A stretch of 5,750 nucleotides of DNA from an uncultured Klebsiella sp. Lineage in GTDB: Bacteria; Pseudomonadota; Gammaproteobacteria; Enterobacterales; Enterobacteriaceae. The position numbers and the translations under genes are program-made. The notes under the pieces were generated by a model. That model saw only the letters and a program-made list of their open reading frames with translations, was not told the origin of the DNA and searched no databases. Location: assembly GCA_902490055.1 (NCBI GenBank), contig CABUCP010000237.1:1-5750 (forward strand). The letters run 5' to 3'. Shown here in pieces: positions 1 to 5,750 of the stretch (positions are counted from its first letter, which is position 1; the number at the start of each line of letters is the position of its first letter).

Positions 1-3000
1 TGTTGGGCGATATTGCCCCACAGGTTCACGTTTTTCGTCAGCTTCGCTTCAACACCTGTTTTCAGCTCGCCAATATTACGTGTCCCCGCAACTTTCACCG
101 GTACGCCATCCAGACCCGCGGTAAAGTCCTTGGTATTGTGGATCCAGTTCGCTTCGATAAACGGCTCAAACGTCCGATCCTTACCATTATCCAGTTTGCC
201 ATTGTGTCCTTTGATAAAGAATCGGGCGCCCAGACGGGTCTGAACATTGTCGTCGCCACCAAATTGCACGACGGTGCCATTCTTCTCCTTATGATCGTCT
301 GCTTTGACGCCCATCCAGGTGACCTGGGCCTGCGGCTGTACGTAATAGCTTTCATGATCGCTACGCTCGCCGACTTTCCAGGTATACCCGGTCTCTACCG
401 ACGCGGTCAGGCCTTTCGATTTATAGCTTTCCGAAGAGGCCCCTTTCGATGACACGCTGTTATCAAACCAGTTGTACAGCATCCAGGTATCAACATAGGC
501 GCCGGTTTTCTCTTCGTTGTCCTGGAACCAGGTACCGTAAAGACCGGTGCTGTAACCATTAACGCTGCCGTCGGCAGAGTAACCGTTACGGTGATTACGC
601 GTGTTACTGTGCTGATTCGCATAGCCGGCCATGACGCCAAGATGGAAACGGTCGGCCCCGTCGCTGCTCCACTGGGCAATATCGCCGCCCAGCTGCGCAA
701 CATAGCGATTCGCCTGGGTTTTGTTCTGGCCGCTGCCATCATTAGAACGCGTGTGGCCGCCGACCTGGCGCAGCCACAGACTGGTGGTATGCTCCTGGCC
801 CAGGGCATCGACATAGTGGGTCTCGCCGAGGCGATCGTGCAGCGTCATGTTGAACAGGGTATTTGCCGCCTGCATGTTGCTGGCATACGCCTTACCTTCC
901 GGGCGAATATCCGGGGTATGCGGCTTATCGCCACCGCCATTGTCAGGCGTGTCTCCGCCATTATCCGGATTGACCGGATCTACCGGCGTTTCCCCGTTGT
1001 TCGTCAGGTACCAGTTACCGGCATTACCACCCTGCCCACGCGCCAGAGTGTAGTCATAGGCGCCGGCGACAATACGTCCTTTCTGGGTGAACTCACCGGC
1101 AGAATTACCGCCGACGGTCACCACCTCAATACCATTCAGGGTTTTCGCGCCGCTGCCGCCGGCATTGGTCACCGCTACCTGAGTCGTCCCGCTGGTATTA
1201 CCATCCACCACCAGCTTGTCGGTGAGCGAGTTATCGCCGCCCAACTGCGTGTTGAGGTTTAGCGTACCGCCGTTACCCGCGTAATCCCCCGCGACATGTA
1301 GCGTGTTGCCTGCCGTCGTTGCGCCCGGCGCGCTGACGTTGATCACGCCGCTGTTACTCAGGTTTTGACCAATAGTGAAGGTCTGGCCCGCGCTCGCGCT
1401 TGCATCAAGTGCGCCAACGGTCAGCGTACCGCTGTTGTTCACATCGCCAGCCGTACCGCCAAAGCCGCCAAACTGCGTGCCCTGCGCCACATTCACGGTG
1501 GAGGAAGCCAGGATGACGTCATTGCCGTCGCTGCCCAACTGCAGACCGCCGGCATTGAGGTTGGTGGTACCGGTATACTGCGCGGCGTCGGCGGTCATCG
1601 TAATCAGACCGGAACCGTTTTTGTCCACATCGCCGCTGCCAGTAAGGCTGTTGCTCAGCACGCCCTGTACGCCTTCATTCAGCACCAGCAGGCCGTTATC
1701 CACGATCGCCGCGGTTCCCAGACCGGCAATATCGTTCAGTTCCACCGTCGCGCCGTTGGCGATGGTCGTTGCCGCGTTCATCTGCGCATTCGCGCCATTG
1801 ACCGTCAGGGTACCGCCGTTAACAGCCAGCGCTCCGTTCCCGGTCAGCCCGCCGTTCACGATACCGCCATTGGCAATCGTCAGACTCCCGCCATTAAAGT
1901 CGGTGCTGGCCCCGGCATCGGTATTCAGCAGGCCTACGGTCTGGCTATGGCCATTCAGGTCAACGGTGGTATCCGCCGCCTGATGCAGTTCCGATGTTTG
2001 TCCCAGCACGTTATCGTTGTTCGCCAGCAGCGTACCGCTGCGAACGTCCGTTTTCCCGGTATAGTCGTTCGCCAGATTCGACAGGGAGACGGTATTGCCC
2101 GCGCCGCCATCAATCGCCAGGTCGCCCGCGCCGGTGACCTGAGCGCTGAGATCGGCCGCTGCGCCGGTTGCGCCCTGCGCGTTCAGCGCCAGCGCGTTCT
2201 CACCGCTGGTCAGCAGCTCGACTTTCGTCAGACCATAGTTGATGTACAGACCATCGCTGTTATCACCGGAGGTCAGGCGATAATCATAGGTAGCGTTGGC
2301 TACCGTTTCGCCGTTCTGGATGACCGTGCTGCTCACTGCATCAGTGACTGCATTGCCGTTGCGATCCAGCAGGGTCAAGTTACCGCCGTATGCCGATACG
2401 CTGCCGGTTGAGCCTGCCAGCTTCAGGGAGATATCTCCGTCATCCTGCGCCAGCAGATTGACCGCGTTATCAGGCATCGTCGGGCCGTTGAATACCGGGC
2501 TATCGGTATTCACCTGCACATTACCAGTACCGCTGATATCCAGATTGCCCGTGGTGGTGATGTAGGCATCCGATACCGACTTACCGATCGTGTCAGTATC
2601 AAACACCGCCGTACCGCCGTTGAACGCCAGGCCGCCAATCTGCTGGGTACCTTTTGCTACGTCAGTGATACTGCCTTCTCCCAGCTTCAGGGTGGCGTCT
2701 GACAGCGCCTGGTTGTTGGCGGTCGTTGCGCCATCCAGCACGAAGTGGCTGTTGGCCAGTTCCACTGTCCCGGCGAAGCCGTCAGCCTTGTTATTATCGC
2801 TAAAGGCAAAGGTATGGTCCTGCCCCCCGAGATCGACGGTCACCAGGCCATCGCCCTGCAGGTGGCTGGCGAAATCGAGGTCCGCGCTATCCTGCATCGC
2901 CAGCGTACTGGTGCTATCGATGTTCCAGCCCGCATCCGCAGCCGTTAAATCAAGTTGGGTATGATCGAGCGTGAAGGTGGAGTTATTCTTCAGCTCCACA

Positions 3001-5750
3001 TCGGACATGTGCTGGATTTTGCCGGCATCCTTCAGGGTATAAACCGAATTGTTGAGAGCCAGCGTGTTGTGGCCCGCGCCGCCATCCAGAGTAGTGAACA
3101 ACACCGGATTTTCGTCTGCGGTGATATTCGTCAGTTCGAACAGGTCATCGCCCGCGCCGGTAGTGAACGCGGTTTTAGCCTGGCTGCCGTGCTCCAGGGT
3201 GACCGTGTTATTGCCGGTCATGAGATTGACGGCGCCGGTCAGGTTACCGTTAGCCTGGTTGGTAAAGTGCACCGCCTGCTTATCAACATTCATCACCAGC
3301 GCATCCTCTGCCGTGGAGGCAATAGTGCCGCTGTTCACAAAGTCCGTGGTGTAGCCATTGTTGATATCCACGACCTGGGTGGCGGATGTCGATGCCAGCA
3401 TACCTGACTGTTCAACGTGCGCCGTTTGCCCGCCGATGACCAGCGCAGAGCCGCCGCCGGCATCATTAACGTTGACGCTGACGCCGGTTTTAATATCCCC
3501 GGAGGTATTGGTGGTCATCCCACGCCCTTCAGCGCTGTTGACGTTCACGACCAGAGCCTGGGATTGCGACATATCGTAGGCGTTGTCGGTCATCGAGCCG
3601 TCTGCATTCTGGAACAACAGACCGGTGCCGCTGCCGATGACGTTTATCACGCCGCTGTTGCTCTGCGCCAGCGAAGCCGAGGTACGCACGCCTGCGCCGT
3701 TATGGGCGTTGATCGTCGTGTTATCGAGATGGATACCGGCGATTTCAGCCTTGTTTTCAATGCCGTTGCCGGTACTAATCGGATCCATGTTGATGGTGGC
3801 ATCTTTGACCGTGAGCCCGGTAGCGCCATCATCCAGCAGGATACCGTGCGCCGACCCGGTAGCGTGGGTGACGCCGCTGCCGGTCAGATTGAGCGACGCG
3901 CCATCAGACAGTCGGAACGCGGCCCGACCATCGGTGGCGGTAATCACCCCGGTGTTGTTGACCGTCGAATCCGCGCCGATAATATCGACAGCGGTGCCAT
4001 TCACGCTGATAGCAGAGGTATTATTCAGCGTCCCGCCGTTGATCAGTACGCCCGTGCTGTCCGCCGCCGCCAGATCAATAGTCCCGCTGTGGTTCAGGGT
4101 ACCGCCGGTCAGGACCTTGTAGCCCAGAGCCCCGACGGCGACGTTATCCCCGTTCAGTACCGCGGCGCTGTTCAGAATGGACGCGCCGGTCGCGCCTTCT
4201 TCGCCGGTGATCGTGGTCGAGCCGCCGCGGACTATCCCCGCCGTTGCGCCGTTCTGCGCAAGGCTAATATTCGTACTGGCGTCGATTGTCGCTTCCGCGC
4301 CGCCTTCCACGCGCAGCGCCGTCGCATCCCGGCCATTCACGCGCAGCGTCATACCGGCCGTATTGATGTTGCTGGCGACCGTATTGTCGTCGTTTTTGCC
4401 CGTTGCCAGCAGAATGGTGCTGCCGGCGCCGGACGCCGTCAGGTCGCCACCTGCAGCGGAATAGGCAGCCCCGCCGGAAATGCGATAGAGCGTGGAGCCA
4501 TCCGTGCTGACGCTCTGCACGGAATCGCTGTTGGTAATCGACGAATCCGCGCCATGGATGACATAGCCAATCTGGTTAACGCCGCTGACGAAATTAACAT
4601 CACCGCCGTTAACAGTAGCCACGCCGCCATCTTTCACATACACGCCGATAGCCCGGTCGCCGGTCAAATCAACGTTGCCGGTGAGCGTAGCCTTAGCCCC
4701 ATTTCCTTGTGCCACAATGCCGTAATTAGGCGTTTTACTCTGGCCGTCGATCCCCTGTGCAACCACAATGGTTCCGGAGTTGGTCGCTTCGGCATTCTCA
4801 CGTACGTTGATCCCCACGCCATTGACGCCATTAAGCGTAATGGTCCCGCTGTTTTCCGCCTGAGATAACGTCCAGATATCCATGGCAATAGATTGCGCCG
4901 GCGCTCTGCCATCAGGTGACCAGGCGCTATTAATGACGATCGTCCCCGCCTGGTTGACGCTACCGCCGTTAGCTTTGATGGCCGTCACGCCGTGAGTCAG
5001 CGCACCGGTGATAATATCGCCGTTATTGGTAAAATTAGCATTACCCACTGCCACACCCGTCACGCCAACCCAGTCCACGGCCACATCTTCACTGGCATCC
5101 GTCAGGCTACGCTGCGCGGAACGGCCGATGGAAATGGTACCGTTATTGACCATTGAGACGCTACGGTCAGCAGAACCGCGGCCTGCCAGGATGACCCCGG
5201 TATTAGCGACACTTTGTCCCAGCACGCTGGCGGTCTGCGTGTTCGATGCGACGTTGATTGCGCCATTGTTGGTAACGGTGCTTTCGCCCAGTGCCTGAAT
5301 GCCAAATTGTTGAGCATAACTCTGCGGCGAGGAGACATTGATCACCCCGTCGTTCGTGATGTCACTATCCTTTGCTTTGATTGCGGTAATGCGGCCAACT
5401 TGCACTAAATTAGCCATATTCTTGCCGTTATAATTGAAAGCACCAACTTCCTGGTTAGTGCCCGCGTCAATCACGCCGGTGGCCGTGTTATGGACGGAAC
5501 TGTTGTCCGCCGAAACCACATATCCGCCGCTGGTGATATTGCTGTAGAAAGCCCCAATGTCCCCTGAGTTGGTAAGCTGTGCCCCGTTCTCAACCCGGAC
5601 CAGACTGGCATCAGAGCGGAACGTCTGAATATTGGCGCCATCGGCAATATTGACCTTAGCAGTCGGGCCATTGGCATAAATATAGGCAACCCGGTCTTTA
5701 TTAATTGTTTGGACAACCGGATCGTCTGCACTCACGCTGTCAATCGCTTC
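1..5750 (-). CDS. Giant AIDA-I/ShdA-like autotransporter adhesin, partial at both ends
   Basis: The frame is open for 1,916 codons with no stop and no frameshift, and is truncated at both window edges. Bases 1-2 belong to the next codon, which reads CAN (Gln or His). The C-terminal third identifies the family: a GA(Y)DYxL...NWYL autochaperone end, a Pro/Asp linker, the helix SNMQAANTLFNMTLHDRLGE, then TSLWLRQVGGHTR and GTRNIGELKTGVEAKL of the enterobacterial autotransporter barrel. The passenger (about 1,580 residues seen) is rich in Gly, Asn, Thr, Ser, Ala and Val, as in parallel beta-helices. It has no cysteine and no visible GDSGS-type serine-protease site, so an adhesin or biofilm role is inferred rather than a SPATE protease. 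Salmonella ShdA and E. coli YdbA are known giants of about 2,000 residues and are sensible comparators, but I cannot assign the gene to either. The N-terminal signal and start lie beyond 5750. The receptor is unknown. Confidence 0.96.
3..782 (-). other. Autotransporter beta-barrel translocator domain, C-terminus cut off
   Basis: From about residue 1657 (SLWLRQVGGHTR) to the window edge the sequence matches the Autotransporter family (PF03797). Landmarks include QANRYVAQLGGDIAQWSSDG, FHLGVMAGYA, GYSTGLYGTWF, TGAYVDTWMLYNWFDN, YKSKGLTASVETGYTW, YVQPQAQVTWMGV, RTFEPFIEANWIHNT, GTRNIGELKTGVEAKL and NVNLWGNIAQ. Alternating aromatic and polar residues mark the membrane strands of a 12-stranded outer-membrane barrel assembled by the BAM complex. 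Family members end about 20 residues after this point with a terminal aromatic residue, so the stop codon should lie roughly 60 bases left of the window. Lys, His, Trp and Tyr are far commoner here than in the passenger. Confidence 0.95.
822..896 (-). other. Alpha-helical pore linker preceding the beta-barrel
   Basis: Residues 1619-1643 (GKAYASNMQAANTLFNMTLH, then DRLGE) form the amphipathic segment that in autotransporters sits inside the barrel and joins it to the passenger. The NTLF-x-(M)-T-L-H-D-R-L-G-E pattern is typical of the AIDA/MisL/pertactin group. The Asn-Asn cleavage motif of SPATE proteases is not visible, so cleavage by that mechanism is unlikely. AIDA-type autocatalytic cleavage cannot be judged from the sequence. 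Confidence 0.82.
900..1001 (-). other. Pro/Asp/Asn/Gly-rich linker between passenger and barrel
   Basis: Residues 1584-1617, starting NNGETPVDPVNPD and ending HTPDIRPE, are low-complexity and rich in Pro, Asp, Asn and Gly. Such linkers separate the autochaperone domain from the pore helix in many AIDA-like proteins and probably act as a flexible or extended spacer at the cell surface. The stretch contains two tandem seven-residue units, listed separately. Confidence 0.85.
927..968 (-). repeat. Tandem 21-base repeat coding PDNGG heptads
   Basis: Two adjacent units encode PDNGGDT and PDNGGGD. On the plus strand the 14-base cores at 934-947 and 955-968 differ at two positions and start exactly 21 bases apart, so the period keeps the frame. 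The preceding PVDPVNPD may be an older, decayed unit. Copy number could vary between strains by slippage without breaking the gene (inference). Confidence 0.75.
1005..1310 (-). other. Autochaperone (pertactin-like C-terminal passenger) domain
   Basis: Residues about 1481-1582 match the conserved end of AIDA/pertactin passengers. The order is GNTLHVAGDYAGNGGTLNLN, a D-N-S-L-T-D-K-L-V-V strand, G-T-T-Q-V-A-V-T-N, GSGAKTLNGIEVVTVGG, GEFTQKGRIVAGAYDYTL and the terminal NWYL. In this family the domain folds first after export and templates beta-helix folding of the upstream passenger. It is directly followed by the Pro/Asp linker and the barrel, as expected. All landmark positions are present and nothing suggests inactivation. 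Confidence 0.9.
1536..1646 (-). repeat. PATR-like passenger transport repeat, copy 2
   Basis: Residues 1369-1405 run from LTGSGDVDKNGSGLITMT to the AQYTGTTNLNAGGLQL end. This is a near-canonical passenger-associated transport repeat: a leading G-S-G-D, a K-N-G-S-G-L turn, then Y-T-G-T-T and a closing G-G-L-x-L. It lies about 75 residues before the autochaperone domain, the usual place for these repeats. Confidence 0.78.
2022..2138 (-). repeat. PATR-like passenger transport repeat, copy 1
   Basis: Residues 1205-1243 read VTGAGDLAIDGGAGNTVSL, then SNLANDYTGKTDVRSGTLLA. The order G-x-G-x-L ... G-x-x-V-x-L ... N-D-Y-T-G-x-T-x-V-x-x-G-T-L is the recognised pattern of passenger-associated transport repeats (PF12951 type), which are linked to efficient passage and folding of autotransporter passengers. 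Residues 1214-1218 (DGGAG) repeat the turn seen at residues 889-893. Confidence 0.7.
2140..3044 (-). other. Central passenger, beta-helix with Phe-rich repeat units
   Basis: Residues about 903-1204 form a less polar stretch. It starts with YTLKDAGKIQHMSDVELKNN. It then has a PATR-like unit at residues 964-1005, where LQGDGLVTVDL leads into FAFSDNN, GFAGTVEL and HFVL. A further unit contains QQIGGLAFNGGTAVFD (from residue 1036). It ends in a Tyr-rich block YDYRLTSGDNSDGLYINYGL (residues 1155-1174). The alternating hydrophobic pattern and the regular Gly-Gly turns indicate continued beta-helix. No enzymatic motif is visible. The boundary is approximate and set by motif change. Confidence 0.6.
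3045..3164 (-). other. Gly-Asp-rich RTX-like turn segment in passenger
   Basis: Residues 863-902 contain TTGAGDDLFELTNI and, 12 residues later, LDGGAGHNTLALNNS. Both resemble the GGxGxDxL(x) nonapeptide that binds calcium in RTX proteins. Only one partial copy of each is seen, and the second has His-Asn where the usual Asp would be, so calcium binding is not established. Similar GAGDD/DGGAG stretches occur in other AIDA-like passengers. The segment marks the change from the short N-S-G-T-I rungs to the more hydrophobic central passenger. Confidence 0.55.
3240..5573 (-). repeat. Degenerate beta-helix rung repeats of the passenger
   Basis: Residues about 60-831 carry a recurring short motif, N-(N/S/T)-(S/T/N)-G-x-(I/V), often followed by another hydrophobic residue. 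Examples are TNSGDI (N61), TNDGVI (N133), TNNGAI (N161), ANTGVI (N183), VNNGTI (N202), TNNGDI (N242), ENSGTI (N300), TNSGTI (N324), LNHSGTI (N553), VNNTGVI (N598) and VNSGTI. Spacing is irregular in the first half (19-45 residues) and regular at residues 558-702, where the Ile/Val position recurs every 22-27 residues. That period fits one turn of a right-handed parallel beta-helix, the usual fold of autotransporter passengers. The repeats are protein-level and strongly diverged, not recent DNA duplications. The function is probably a long surface stalk with adhesive faces (inference). Confidence 0.8.

Noticed and set aside
407..814. A 135-codon minus-strand frame in another phase
   Set aside because: It covers the beta-barrel coding sequence out of frame. 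The recognised barrel motifs are all in the long frame.
927..968. Possible CRISPR-like or site-specific recombination repeat in the linker
   Set aside because: There are only two units, no spacers, and the period is a multiple of three inside an intact reading frame. It is a coding tandem repeat.
591..1262. A 223-codon plus-strand open frame
   Set aside because: It overlaps the autochaperone domain, linker and start of the barrel, all of which are securely recognised on the minus strand.
1365..2411. A 348-codon plus-strand open frame
   Set aside because: This is also antisense shadow of the passenger. The translation has no recognisable motif and depends only on the rarity of TTA/CTA/TCA in the sense gene.
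1812..4615. A 14-base exact repeat (accgccgttaacag) at 1812-1825 and 4602-4615
   Set aside because: Both copies encode the common V-N-G-G turn with the same preferred codons, and similarity stops at the motif edges. It is explained by repeated protein motifs, not by a mobile or regulatory element.
3417..4868. A 483-codon plus-strand open frame
   Set aside because: It lies wholly antisense to the autotransporter passenger in the mirrored codon phase. Its product is an Arg/Ala/Val-rich sequence without domains, and no convincing ribosome binding site precedes it. It is a by-product of codon bias.
1..5750. Serine protease autotransporter (SPATE)
   Set aside because: No GDSGS-type catalytic motif and no Asn-Asn cleavage helix was found in the visible part. 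The passenger is repeat-rich like AIDA/ShdA adhesins.

Overview
The whole 5,750-base window lies inside one gene on the minus strand. In the frame whose codons occupy plus-strand positions 3k to 3k+2, I read 1,916 consecutive codons from 5750 down to 3 and met no stop. The frame has neither its start nor its stop here, so it is an internal fragment of a giant gene. Residue numbers below are counted from the right edge (residue 1 = bases 5748-5750). No other gene, RNA gene, mobile element, CRISPR array, promoter or terminator can be supported, and no stretch of 300 bases is non-coding.

The product is a classical monomeric autotransporter (type Va secretion, AIDA-I/ShdA/MisL/pertactin-like). 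In protein order: a long Gly/Asn/Ser/Thr-rich passenger of degenerate beta-helix rungs (residues about 1-850); a Gly-Asp-rich segment with RTX-like turns (863-902); a central passenger with PATR-like repeats (903-1480); an autochaperone-type end domain (about 1481-1582); a Pro/Asp/Asn/Gly linker with a seven-residue tandem repeat (1584-1617); a linker helix (1619-1643); and the outer-membrane beta-barrel (from about 1657). The barrel runs off the left edge with, by family comparison, about 20 residues missing. The signal peptide and the start of the passenger lie beyond the right edge.

The barrel sequence, the CTG-dominated leucine usage and the moderately high G+C point to an enterobacterium (Salmonella, Citrobacter, Enterobacter, Klebsiella or Escherichia type), but the genus cannot be fixed from this window. 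The inferred working scheme is Sec export, barrel insertion by the BAM complex, passage of the unfolded passenger through the barrel, folding from the autochaperone end outwards, and display of a very long beta-helical adhesin. The lack of any cysteine and of a visible protease motif fits that role. The architecture is known. The passenger itself has several internal duplications and motifs worth a second look, but I see no clearly new biological system.
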